Part shown: in pieces, positions 1 to 7,385 of the stretch
Layout: each line of letters opens with the position of its first letter
How positions within the stretch are numbered: position 1 is the stretch's first letter
NCBI GenBank assembly: GCA_025998735.1
Contig: BNWJ01000012.1
Coordinates: 1 to 21,639, forward strand
Source: Alphaproteobacteria bacterium
GTDB taxonomy: Bacteria > Pseudomonadota > Alphaproteobacteria > UBA3830
Length of the DNA stretch: 21,639 bases
Reading direction: 5' to 3'
The notes under the pieces: model-generated
Seen by the model: the letters and a program-made list of their open reading frames with translations, nothing else
Databases searched by the model: none
What the model was told of the DNA's origin: nothing
Translations under genes and position numbers: made by a program

Positions 1-127
1 TGACGATAAGCTGGCACATAGGAGCAAAATCCAAAGCTAATATCAAGAGCCGTGTGCGGGAAATCCGCCAGCACGGTTCCGTGCGGGGTGGGGACGGCCG
101 CCAAAGCCGTACCCCGTCTACCGCGAT
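1..127 (+). mobile_element. Group II intron, 3' end only (domains V and VI)
   Basis: This is the 3' end of a bacterial group II self-splicing intron, cut by the window start. Domain V is recognisable at 47-79. Domain VI follows at about 83-124 as a long GC-rich hairpin: 83-86 pairs with 121-124, 90-93 with 112-115 and 94-98 with 106-110. A120 is left unpaired, seven bases before a plausible 3' splice site after GAT at 125-127, which is the usual place for the lariat branch-point adenosine. Positions 1-46 would belong to domain IV after the maturase gene, which lies outside the window if it exists. Whether the intron is intact cannot be judged. The exact 3' boundary is inferred from the domain VI fold. 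Confidence 0.75.
47..79 (+). ncRNA. Group II intron domain V hairpin (catalytic core)
   Basis: A 33-nt hairpin with the family's signature. It opens with GAGCCG, including the AGC catalytic triad at 48-50, and closes with CGGTTC. The lower helix pairs 47-54 with 72-79. A two-base bulge (CA, 69-70) separates it from an upper GCGG/CCGC helix capped by a GAAA-containing loop at 60-64. This layout of lower helix, bulge, short upper helix and GAAA cap is diagnostic of domain V. Confidence 0.8.
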
Positions 128-540
128 TTTTCTTTTTCTGGATCCCTACGCCCATTCGCGCCTCTCTGAATGACGGCAATTTTAGCGCTTTTTGTCATCC
201 AAGGGAGCGCGTAGCGCGACGTAGGGATCCCGTTGAATATAGTCTATATTTTCAGTTAAATTGCGTATACTATGAGCTATAAGCGCCACTACTTTCCAAC
301 TTGTTGAGTTGATTTTTTAGTGAGATTTTTTCATTATTGCCCCCCCCACACGCAATCAGCTGCGTATGCTGTTTTGGATCCTGATAATCAGAGCTCCAAG
401 AGGTTTTTGCAACAGGTCTAGTGGGTTTTTGCCACATTTTGACGGTGGAGTTTAGGCTGCAAGGTGTAGAAAATTATATGTGAACATGGTTAATGCCCCC
501 AAGGTGATTAAGAACAATTAAGCTACAATGAATCGCTCTC
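128..540. other. Non-coding stretch between intron end and recJ
   Basis: No credible gene is visible. The stretch holds the family F palindrome (140-230), a run of eight C at 340-347 and a sequence at 397-412 (CAAGAGGTTTTTGCAA) whose exact reverse complement occurs at 12446-12461. The plus-strand frame at 52-282 reads through intron and repeat DNA and is not a gene. recJ is transcribed toward this region; no convincing terminator hairpin was seen. Confidence 0.6.
140..230. repeat. Family F palindromic repeat, longest copy (91 bp)
   Basis: Perfect 11-bp terminal inverted arms, GGATCCCTACG at 140-150 and CGTAGGGATCC at 220-230, enclose an imperfect palindrome. The inner left part (CGCGCCTCTCTGAATGACG) is roughly the reverse complement of the right part around 193-213. 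Related pieces occur at 7094-7186, 18993-19076 and 20475-20510. It has no coding capacity, so it is probably a non-autonomous dispersed palindromic element. It lies only 13 bases after the group II intron end. Confidence 0.75.
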
Positions 541-2238
541 TCACGCGCACTTGGCAACGTCTTCCAGATAGAGGCTGATGTATTTCTCCCCTTTCCATTC
601 GGAGACGGATAGTCCGCCTAGAACGTCCACGTAGTCGCGGTGGTTTAGCAGAATATCGCCGAGTTCTGTGTTCAGCGACTTAAATGATATGGCTTTTAGC
701 ATATTGTCATTTTCATCTTTCAGAATCGTCTGTATGTGATTCTGTCCGACAATCCTTGCGGAGGCTATTCTCAGGTTCGGTATGACGAATTTCGGATGAC
801 GGTTTCCCATTCCAAACGGTTCGAGAGACGACAGCGTCTTCATGAGATCCATCGAAATGGATTCCAAATTTACTAGGCAATCGGCGTAGAGTTCATGAGG
901 AACGAGGTCGTATTTTATTTCCGATTTGAAAAATTCCACCAGCTCATTCATTTTGTTGGCCTCGACGGAGAAGCCCGCCGCCATGGAATGTCCGCCTCCA
1001 GAGGCGATAACTCCGTTTGCTATGCCTTTGTTTATGATGTCGGATATGTCCAGTCCGTCGATTGATCGGCAGGACGCTCTTCCTTTGCCGTTTTTATCGA
1101 TGGATATCACGATACTCGGTTTATTGAATTTTTCCTTCAATCTTCCAGCGACAATTCCCACAACTCCGACGTGCCATGTTTCACTCCAGGAGCATATGAA
1201 GTTCAGCTTTTCATCCACAAGATCAGACGCTTCCTCCACAATTTGTGCTTCTATGTTTTGCCGCTCCTTGTTGAGATCGTCCAAATGTTGCGCTAATTTC
1301 TTGGCTTCTATGGGATTCTTGGTGGTGAGTAATTTCACACTCAGATCCGCCGATGAAATCCGTCCGGACGCATTTATTCTGGGTCCGAAGAAAAAAGCGA
1401 TGGTGTCTGATGTTATCTCGGATCCCTTGTTGATGCACATCATGGCATCTATGCCGAGATTTTTTCTTCTTTTGATGGCTTTTATGCCCTGTGTGACGAA
1501 CGCGCGATTCAGGCCTGTCAGCTCAACGACGTCGCACACAGTGGCAAGAGCAACCAGGTCCAGATAATCCATAACATCCGGCTCTTTAATCTTTTTGGAT
1601 GAATAAAAACCGCTTTTGGACAGCATTTGATTGATACCCAATATGCACATGAACACGAGTCCAGTGGCGCATAGATTTTTGTATTCGTCTCGTTCGTCTG
1701 GTCTATGCGGATTTACGATAGCGACCGCTTCCGGAATGGACGACATCTTGTGGTGATCTATTACCACAATGTCTATATTTTGACTTTTACCGTAGGCCAG
1801 CTCTTCCTTCGAACTGGATCCGCAATCAACGGCGATAATCAATGAGTCTTTGTGATTTTTTATCGCTTCAATGTTTAATCCGTATCCTTCCTTGACGCGA
1901 TCCGGAACGTGATAGGAATAATTAACGCCCAGGTAATCAAAGAAATTAATGAACATAGCGGTTGACGATACGCCATCCACGTCATAGTCCCCCAAAATGC
2001 TGATTTTCTCACAATTAATTATCGCTTTTACGATTCTAGTAACCGCTTTCTCCATATCGACGAACGCAAACGGATCCGGCAGATGGGAAAGCATGGATAT
2101 GCGCAGAAAATCATCGATTTTATCCAGCCCTCTATTTTTTAGGAGCGTCGAAAGTAAATCGCCAGATTTCTCATACACAGCGCTTCCGCCGCGGATATTC
2201 CACACTTTCTTGGTCAACGAAAAGATTTTATGCGACAT
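541..2238 (-). CDS. recJ: Single-stranded-DNA-specific 5'-3' exonuclease RecJ
   Basis: RecJ degrades single-stranded DNA 5' to 3' in RecF-pathway recombination, mismatch repair and fork processing in the cytoplasm. The 565 residues match the usual RecJ length. The DHH phosphoesterase motifs are in order: GDYDVDG at 83-89, DCGSSS at 138-143, DHH at 161-163 and GPRINASGR at 285-293. The DHHA1 glycine-rich motif GGGHSMAAG is at 414-422, followed by the C-terminal OB-like region. These supply the Mn2+ ligands, so the enzyme looks intact. The ATG at 2238 is preceded by GGAAAT about ten bases upstream, a modest ribosome binding site. The gene lies 189 bp downstream of a same-strand membrane protein gene, without obvious functional linkage. 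No insertion of the family P element is visible here. Confidence 0.95.
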   Translation of the reverse strand: MSHKIFSLTKKVWNIRGGSAVYEKSGDLLSTLLKNRGLDKIDDFLRISMLSHLPDPFAFVDMEKAVTRIVKAIINCEKISILGDYDVDGVSSTAMFINFFDYLGVNYSYHVPDRVKEGYGLNIEAIKNHKDSLIIAVDCGSSSKEELAYGKSQNIDIVVIDHHKMSSIPEAVAIVNPHRPDERDEYKNLCATGLVFMCILGINQMLSKSGFYSSKKIKEPDVMDYLDLVALATVCDVVELTGLNRAFVTQGIKAIKRRKNLGIDAMMCINKGSEITSDTIAFFFGPRINASGRISSADLSVKLLTTKNPIEAKKLAQHLDDLNKERQNIEAQIVEEASDLVDEKLNFICSWSETWHVGVVGIVAGRLKEKFNKPSIVISIDKNGKGRASCRSIDGLDISDIINKGIANGVIASGGGHSMAAGFSVEANKMNELVEFFKSEIKYDLVPHELYADCLVNLESISMDLMKTLSSLEPFGMGNRHPKFVIPNLRIASARIVGQNHIQTILKDENDNMLKAISFKSLNTELGDILLNHRDYVDVLGGLSVSEWKGEKYISLYLEDVAKCA

Positions 2239-2427
2239 ATTGCTTTATTTCCAGAATTTATTATGTAATTTCCTGAAGGATACCACAGATATCCGAGCTT
2301 TTCAATATGCCATGCAAGAATATTTAGGGTCGGCCAGGTCTTTTTCACACATTCAGAAATACGCACAATCGCTACATGGCAAATTTGGTTAAAGATGGAG
2401 TGCTGAGTACGAAATAGCAGAGCCTTC

Positions 2428-4032
2428 TCATAGGTTTTGTTTCGCCAGCGCTTCATCGAAATAAATATTTGTTACGGCTCTTCTGTTGAATAATTTGAAT
2501 TTCTTTTGGGAGAGCTCTTTGGATATGCCGACGTCGCCTATGTCTGAAGTTGGATATAAGACAATACCGTGATCAGGTATTGAATCAACATTGCTTATCT
2601 CATGCATCAAAGTGGCCTGAGCCGGACTGGCATTTTCTCTTGCTGAATTAGCGTCGACACCAGAGATAGCACTCGCATACCTTTTGGAAGACAGCGACGC
2701 AGTTGATGTCAGCGTCTCAGACACGTAGCTCATGAATGTATTCCAAACGTTTTTCATATAATCGCTGTAACATACATTTGTATTTTTATAAAAATAAATT
2801 TTTGTCCCCGATTGCTTTAGTCTACACAACGTTTCAACCATTTTCATGTCTCCGATGCGTTTCTCACGTATTTTTTCAACGAAATATAGTGATTTTGGAA
2901 AGTCGCTGGCTACCAAAAAAACGAGAATTGCCATCGAAAAAGCAATTAGATATGTTTTTCTGCGCTTCAGGCCTTCATTTGTCCAATAAACGAATGATGG
3001 CATGGCGAGTAACACAGATGGCGTGAAATAGTATCCTTCGGTGAGCTTAATAATGGCATAGGCGCTTGCATATGCAGCTGAGGAAAACAACAGGCCATCC
3101 AAGTACAAATGCTTGCGGTCTTTTTGAAAGAACACGAAGTATGCGCGAGCAAAACATAAAGGAAAAATGGCGAACAGCAACTTTTCAGACTTGAATATAA
3201 GGTCTATGATGTAAAAAATATCACGATTATGGTTGAATCCATAGAGATTCGAGGCATTTCTAAACGAAAAAAAATACCATAGGGAAAGATACACCAGAGC
3301 ATTAACAATCAGTGCATAATTAAAGTAAACAAATTTGCTTTGCTTATTAGATTCAGTATTTCTGAATATCAAGTTGGTGGCTGAAACTACCAAAAACACT
3401 CCGAATAGAGGCTCTTTGCAATATGTCACATAACATGCGGAAAATAACGCAATTGCATAATAAATATTCTTTTGTGTCTTCAAAGCATGGAAATAGCTAA
3501 GCATAAATATCAGCAGCAGCATTAGGATGATTCTCTCGGGAAAAATCACATCCATATGCATTCGAAGAAAACCGTTTGTAAAAATGAGCGCAAAAAAGTA
3601 GCAGATAATTATGAGACCGCTGCATAATGAGCTGCTATGTGGTGGTCTCGATTTACTATCTGATAATATCAACTTAAGTAGCAGTACAAATGAGACAGCA
3701 GTTATGAGGAAAGTGATGGCGACATAAATATAGTGTCCTCGTGAAGTACATCCGTATGGTATGAATGTGAGCATGTTGTAATCAAATAATCCAAGAGGCC
3801 AGAAGCGTCCTGCTCCCGTCCATCCAACGAGACTCGGATTATTTACGGCCGTAGTCGTTAGAAATTGACAGTCATCTCCCAATATCCAATTGGCGTTCTC
3901 CAATATAAGGCACACGATTGACAGCGATGCGATACATATTATCAAATAACAAACTGCAGCACTAATCTTTGCCCATCTCCTGCAATTGTCCTTGGAATGT
4001 GTAACCAAGAGATGGTCTGAAATCTGCGGCAT
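2428..4032 (-). CDS. Polytopic membrane protein, possibly a GT-C-type glycosyltransferase, carrying an in-frame palindromic element
   Basis: A 534-residue integral membrane protein with about ten hydrophobic segments, the first at about 22-44. After it comes an extracytoplasmic loop with an Asp-Asp pair (D53, D54, in WILGDDCQF) and then GRFWPLGLFDYN. An acidic pair in the first loop is typical of GT-C-fold, lipid-linked-sugar glycosyltransferases. That family assignment is inference and no sugar or acceptor can be named. The soluble C-terminal tail (about 390-534) contains an Ala/Ser-rich stretch at about 438-471 (RYASAISGVDANSARENASP) that matches the family P repeat at DNA level and looks inserted. 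Translation starts at 4032 behind GGAG, seven bases upstream. The next same-strand gene upstream encodes an outer-membrane protein; nothing shows co-transcription. Confidence 0.75.
   Translation of the reverse strand: MPQISDHLLVTHSKDNCRRWAKISAAVCYLIICIASLSIVCLILENANWILGDDCQFLTTTAVNNPSLVGWTGAGRFWPLGLFDYNMLTFIPYGCTSRGHYIYVAITFLITAVSFVLLLKLILSDSKSRPPHSSSLCSGLIIICYFFALIFTNGFLRMHMDVIFPERIILMLLLIFMLSYFHALKTQKNIYYAIALFSACYVTYCKEPLFGVFLVVSATNLIFRNTESNKQSKFVYFNYALIVNALVYLSLWYFFSFRNASNLYGFNHNRDIFYIIDLIFKSEKLLFAIFPLCFARAYFVFFQKDRKHLYLDGLLFSSAAYASAYAIIKLTEGYYFTPSVLLAMPSFVYWTNEGLKRRKTYLIAFSMAILVFLVASDFPKSLYFVEKIREKRIGDMKMVETLCRLKQSGTKIYFYKNTNVCYSDYMKNVWNTFMSYVSETLTSTASLSSKRYASAISGVDANSARENASPAQATLMHEISNVDSIPDHGIVLYPTSDIGDVGISKELSQKKFKLFNRRAVTNIYFDEALAKQNL
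2621..2720 (-). repeat. Family P palindromic element, copy A (inside the membrane protein gene)
   Basis: The minus strand at 2700-2674 matches the mutS copy at 14829-14803 in 21 of 27 positions and shares TCTTCC and GTATGCG with the bioA copy (hand count). Its far end (2621-2631 plus, GCCGGACTGGC) matches the bioA copy at 17460-17470. It is translated in frame as about residues 438-471 of the membrane protein. The boundaries are approximate because no empty site is available for comparison. Confidence 0.7.
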
Positions 4033-4133
4033 TTTTACACTCCATGAAAAACCAACGACTGCTTAATCAAGATAGCATACTTTATTGTTTTTTCCAAATT
4101 ATTACACTACTTCAAGAATTAAACTACACCGAT

Positions 4134-4856
4134 CTATTGCAAACCGGCATTCACGTGATAGGCAATCAGCGCTCGTACATTGATTCCGCGGGCAGATTTT
4201 GCTTTAGCTTTTGGAATTTGAATAGATCCAGTCCCACCATTTGAGCTAAATCTGTATTCGCATTCTAGACGAGCAGAGAATTTCTTGCTAAATGCCTTTT
4301 CCACACCAATGGCTACAGCAGGAGCAATCTTCACTATCTTTCGATCGTAATCATTATTTTTAAACGAGGTAGATGCACGAGAAGCGGCTATTTTAGTATA
4401 AAACAACATTTCCCAATCACGATTTAGATAACCAAATCTTACACCGAGAGATGGAATTACTGGGGAAACTTTCGTTTCTACATCAGAGTTTCCGAGTTTC
4501 ATATGTCTGCTTTTCGTTTTTGAGAAATCACACAGCATTTCTGCTCCGATATAGAAGTTCTCGCTAAACGCTTTTCCGACACCAAACGCAAAAACGCCAA
4601 GTAAGCGATTCACGTTATTTTCAGAACTTTCCTGACGGCCATCAATCAAAGCAGATAACTTATTCTCGTAGGAGCTACCGCCCATACCAAGAACAAGATA
4701 AAGACTATCAAAAATTGTACAAAAAGCCTCTTCGCCCACTTGACTTGCATCTACTTCTTTTGTAATTTCCTTGTCTGTAGGCACCGTGGAACTGTCCGCG
4801 CCATAAGCTGCGAAAAACATGCTTCCAAAAACTACATATAGCAACCTCTTAGTCAT
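4134..4856 (-). CDS. Small outer-membrane beta-barrel protein
   Basis: A 240-residue secreted protein. The start at 4856 is chosen over an upstream in-frame ATG at 4961 because it gives a clean signal peptide (MTKRLLYVVFGSMFFAAYGA, cleavage near residue 20) and has GGTG just upstream. The mature part alternates hydrophobic and polar residues in strand-like segments (LGVFAFGVGKAF, FYIGAEMLCDF, SLGVRFGYL, PAVAIGVEKAF, ARLECEYRF, VRALIAYHV). This suggests an eight-stranded porin-like or OmpA/P44-like barrel of the outer membrane. It ends in GLQ, not the usual C-terminal aromatic residue, which is slightly odd. It follows the thiolase gene by 105 bp on the same strand. Its precise function is unknown; adhesion or surface exposure would be a guess. 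Confidence 0.7.
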   Translation of the reverse strand: MTKRLLYVVFGSMFFAAYGADSSTVPTDKEITKEVDASQVGEEAFCTIFDSLYLVLGMGGSSYENKLSALIDGRQESSENNVNRLLGVFAFGVGKAFSENFYIGAEMLCDFSKTKSRHMKLGNSDVETKVSPVIPSLGVRFGYLNRDWEMLFYTKIAASRASTSFKNNDYDRKIVKIAPAVAIGVEKAFSKKFSARLECEYRFSSNGGTGSIQIPKAKAKSARGINVRALIAYHVNAGLQ

Positions 4857-4961
4857 AAAACACCACAATATAGAACCAACCATTCTCATGGTATATATGT
4901 TCCCGATATCAAGCAACATATCCCATGAAATTAACGCCACCATGTTGCCTGAAAGCCACAC

Positions 4962-6131
4962 TCAAGATATGGCTTCAAATGTCATGGCAACTCCTTCGCC
5001 TCCTCCAACACAGAGAGTCGCGAGCCCTTTCTTGGCGCCACGAACCTTCATGGCATTCAGTAATGTCACGATAATTCTTGCTCCACTGACCCCAAGAGGG
5101 TGTCCAATGGCGCACGCTCCGCCAAATACGTTCACTTTAGATGGATCAATGGACAATTCCCTAATGGCGGACATGGCCACAATCGCAAATGCTTCGTTGA
5201 TTTCGAACAGATCCACATCATCGATAGACCATCCGGATTTTTCCAGCACTTTTCGCACGGCTCCAATCGGCGCAGTTGTAAATAACTTGGGAGATTGGGA
5301 AAAAGTGCTGCTGGCAACGATTCTTGCAATTGGAGTCAGCCCAAATTCATGGGCTCTGGACTCTTTCATGAGCAGTAGCGCAGCTGCCCCATCGGAGATT
5401 GAACTGGACGAAGCGGCGGTAATTGTCCCGTCATCCCGAAAGGCCGGTTTTAGACGTGCCATCTTTTCCAGATCTACGGAAAATGGTATTTCATCGTCAC
5501 TGACGACTACCTCTGATTTTTTATCTTTTACCGTAACCGGAACGATTTCATTAGCGAAAATGCCGTCTTCCTGTGCTTTTCTAGCCTTTAGAAATGAATT
5601 TTTGGAATATTCGTCCTGCTCTTCTCGAGTGAGCGAATATTTTTCTGCGGTATTTTCTGCATAGTAACCCATAACGCATTTTTCATAGGCATCCAGAAGG
5701 CCATCTTTTACCATGTGATCGATTAATTTGGCGTCGCCAAATCGATACCCAAAGCGCGCCTTTTCCAAAAGATACGGAGCGTTGGTCATGCTCTCCATTC
5801 CTCCGGCAATCATAACGTCCGCGTCTCCCGTAAGTATTGATGATGTCGCCAGCATAACTGCGGCCATTGATGATCCGCATATTTTGTTGATATTCACGCA
5901 ACCTACCGAATAATCCAATCCCGCTCCGAGCGCTGCCTGGCGTGCCGCAGATTGCCCAAGACCTGCCGACAGTACGCACCCCATATACACGGAGCAAATC
6001 TTTCCATCGATTGGTTCTGCTGCCTTTTTGATGGCTATGCTTCCAAGATCAACCGCAGACAACGACTTAAACTTGCCATTAAATGCTCCCAAAGGAGTTC
6101 TAATTGAAGAAACAACAACAACAGATTCCAT
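4962..6131 (-). CDS. Acetyl-CoA acetyltransferase (thiolase II)
   Basis: This enzyme condenses two acetyl-CoA to acetoacetyl-CoA, or reverses that reaction, in the cytoplasm, feeding ketone-body or polyhydroxybutyrate-type metabolism or beta-oxidation. With the start at 6131 the protein is 389 residues, the usual biosynthetic-thiolase length, and begins MESVVVVSSIRTPLGAF, the typical thiolase N-terminus. An upstream ATG at 6170 would add 13 residues and lacks a good ribosome binding site, whereas 6131 has GGTTGTGGTG just upstream. The catalytic residues are present: nucleophile Cys85 (NKICGSS), His344 (GHPLGVSG) and Cys374 (CVGGGEG). No phb or beta-oxidation partner gene is adjacent. Family membership is certain; the choice between atoB-like and phbA-like naming is open. 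Confidence 0.92.
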   Translation of the reverse strand: MESVVVVSSIRTPLGAFNGKFKSLSAVDLGSIAIKKAAEPIDGKICSVYMGCVLSAGLGQSAARQAALGAGLDYSVGCVNINKICGSSMAAVMLATSSILTGDADVMIAGGMESMTNAPYLLEKARFGYRFGDAKLIDHMVKDGLLDAYEKCVMGYYAENTAEKYSLTREEQDEYSKNSFLKARKAQEDGIFANEIVPVTVKDKKSEVVVSDDEIPFSVDLEKMARLKPAFRDDGTITAASSSSISDGAAALLLMKESRAHEFGLTPIARIVASSTFSQSPKLFTTAPIGAVRKVLEKSGWSIDDVDLFEINEAFAIVAMSAIRELSIDPSKVNVFGGACAIGHPLGVSGARIIVTLLNAMKVRGAKKGLATLCVGGGEGVAMTFEAIS

Positions 6132-6561
6132 TTCACCACAACCTAAAAAACCAATATAATTTTGAATCATCTATAATAAAATATCAACAAAATACCGAAT
6201 AAGTAAAGCCATTTAAAACTCATAATTATAGTGCCTGTATTTAGTCAGAAGATTTTGAAAAACATGCACTAGGGCGCTCACATATAAAGGCCACATTGGT
6301 ACTATGTTTCATTGCGCCGTATACAACAGCACAAGGCGATTTTATCAATGACAACAATCACTTAGCATAACGATAAGTATCGTTCGCGAAAATCCTTGTC
6401 GTCATCCACAACAAAAAATAAAAATATTTTCGCACATTAACTTTTTGTTAAAGCAAGCGTTGTACTATTAAAATATGAGTAACACAAATACAAGTTTATG
6501 CCGTAGTTGTTAGTCAGTTTTACTAGATACGCATGTTGAGATTATTGTTAGAGGTAGTTTT
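6132..6561. other. Divergent intergenic region between thiolase and cold-shock gene
   Basis: About 430 bp with no gene. It is AT-rich and should hold the promoters of both flanking genes. It contains a near-perfect palindrome at 6369-6384. A possible plus-strand promoter lies around 6445-6471 (TTGTTA, then TATTAA), with a short 15-base spacer. If that promoter is used, the cold-shock gene has an untranslated leader of roughly 80 bases, a feature many cold-shock mRNAs share. Confidence 0.5.
6369..6384. promoter_or_regulatory. Palindrome AACGATA-AG-TATCGTT, possible operator
   Basis: Seven-base arms AACGATA and TATCGTT separated by AG give a two-fold symmetric site of the size a dimeric regulator would bind. 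It sits between divergent genes, about 180 bases from the cold-shock start and 240 from the thiolase start. No regulator can be assigned. Confidence 0.3.
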
Positions 6562-7035
6562 ATGATTGTAGATAGCGGGAATAAGCCATTAAGAGTTACC
6601 GGAAAGGTTAGGTGGTTTAATCAATTCAAAGGATATGGTTTTGTTGAAGTCGAAGGTGTGTCCGAAGACGTGTTTTTGCACTTCTCCATTATGGATCGGT
6701 GCGGAGTAAAGAGACTTAATAACGATGATGTGATCATCTGTGATATAGCTAGGTCTGACAAAGGATATCAGGTGACCGGCGTTGTCGAAATACTCCATCT
6801 GAATAAACATGAAACGGCCGATAGAAAGACTGAAGTTGTAGTTACAGCTATGAAATGGTTTAATCCAGCCAAAGGATTTGGTTTTGCACAAATGCCATCT
6901 GGAGAAGACGTTTTCGTGCATTCTAATTTGCTCAAAAAACATAGCCTTGGAAACATAGAGCATGGTCACCTACTAACATTGCTTGTTCATCATACTAACT
7001 TTGGATATGAGGCGATTGAAATATTGAGTGATTAG
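6562..7035 (+). CDS. Cold-shock protein with two tandem cold-shock domains
   Basis: A 157-residue nucleic-acid-binding protein made of two cold-shock domains, an arrangement known from alphaproteobacterial Csp proteins. Domain 1 (about 12-70) has RNP1 KGYGFVEV and RNP2 DVFLHFS. Domain 2 (about 92-156) has RNP1 KGFGFAQM and RNP2 DVFVHSN. Each follows the expected VxWFN signature (VRWFNQFKGYGF, MKWFNPAKGFGF). Such proteins bind single-stranded RNA or DNA and act as RNA chaperones in cold or stationary phase. The start has AGAGGTAG eight or so bases upstream. A nine-base-pair hairpin overlaps the stop codon. Confidence in the family is high; the condition that induces it is unknown. Confidence 0.93.
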   Translation: MIVDSGNKPLRVTGKVRWFNQFKGYGFVEVEGVSEDVFLHFSIMDRCGVKRLNNDDVIICDIARSDKGYQVTGVVEILHLNKHETADRKTEVVVTAMKWFNPAKGFGFAQMPSGEDVFVHSNLLKKHSLGNIEHGHLLTLLVHHTNFGYEAIEILSD

Positions 7036-7069
7036 CTTTTGTCTGAGTTCGGATGGATATACAAAAGCT
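7034..7069 (+). terminator. Stem-loop at the end of the cold-shock gene
   Basis: AGCTTTTGT (7034-7042), starting inside the stop codon, pairs with ACAAAAGCT (7061-7069) around an 18-base loop. No U-tract follows the stem, so it may protect the mRNA 3' end rather than terminate transcription. Confidence 0.35.
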
Positions 7070-7093
7070 CCCAGGGAGTCATGCGCCTCGTTT

Positions 7094-7186
7094 TTTGTCA
7101 TTCTCGCAGGCGCAGCGCGATGTGTTTGTGCCGCTACAGCACTGTTCGGAAAATGCTAGTGTGCTACTACCACCAAGAATGACGAA
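7094..7186. repeat. Family F palindromic repeat, diverged copy
   Basis: TTTGTCATTCT at 7094-7104 is mirrored by AGAATGACGAA at 7176-7186 (10 of 11 pairs). The left half (TTTTTGTCAT, then GGCGCAGCGCGATG) resembles 187-221 of the longest copy. The GGATCC-type ends are absent. Confidence 0.55.
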
Positions 7187-7294
7187 GATGGGATAGGAGC
7201 GATGCAATTCCAGAGCGGTACCAATGTAGTTGAAAGCCCCGCTCAAATTGTTTAAAGTTTTATGAAATGACCATCTAAAAGACAGCCTGCACTC

Positions 7295-7322
7295 TTGTGG
7301 ATCCATTCGTATTTGATATACT
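7295..7322 (+). promoter_or_regulatory. Predicted sigma-70-type promoter for pyk
   Basis: A -35 box TTGTGG (7295-7300) and a -10 box TATACT (7317-7322) are separated by 16 bases, about 60 bases upstream of the pyk start. The -10 box is close to consensus; the -35 box matches only in its TTG. Confidence 0.45.
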
Positions 7323-7385
7323 AACGTGAATTTATGCCGTCGATACTGGCATTTGTAGTTGGTGTTTTTTATTTGAGGTGTTTTA

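Larger units (their letters stand above)
7036..7385. other. Intergenic region between cold-shock gene and pyk
   Basis: About 350 bp. It contains the stem-loop just after the cold-shock gene, a family F repeat at 7094-7186 and, near the right end, a plausible pyk promoter at 7295-7322. The minus-strand open frame across 7079-7543 runs through the repeat and into pyk and has no protein-like features, so no gene is called. Confidence 0.55.

Noticed and set aside
52..282. Plus-strand open frame of 76 codons
   Set aside because: It runs through group II intron domains V/VI and the family F palindrome and has no ribosome binding site.
340..347. Run of eight C, possible phase-variation tract
   Set aside because: It is not inside or immediately upstream of a recognised gene start, so there is nothing for it to switch.
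926..1567. Long plus-strand open frame of 213 codons
   Set aside because: It lies opposite recJ, whose catalytic motifs are complete; the frame is the antisense shadow of a conserved gene.
4819..5664. Plus-strand open frame of 281 codons
   Set aside because: It is antisense to the thiolase gene, is serine/proline-rich in the manner of a shadow frame and has no protein-family features.
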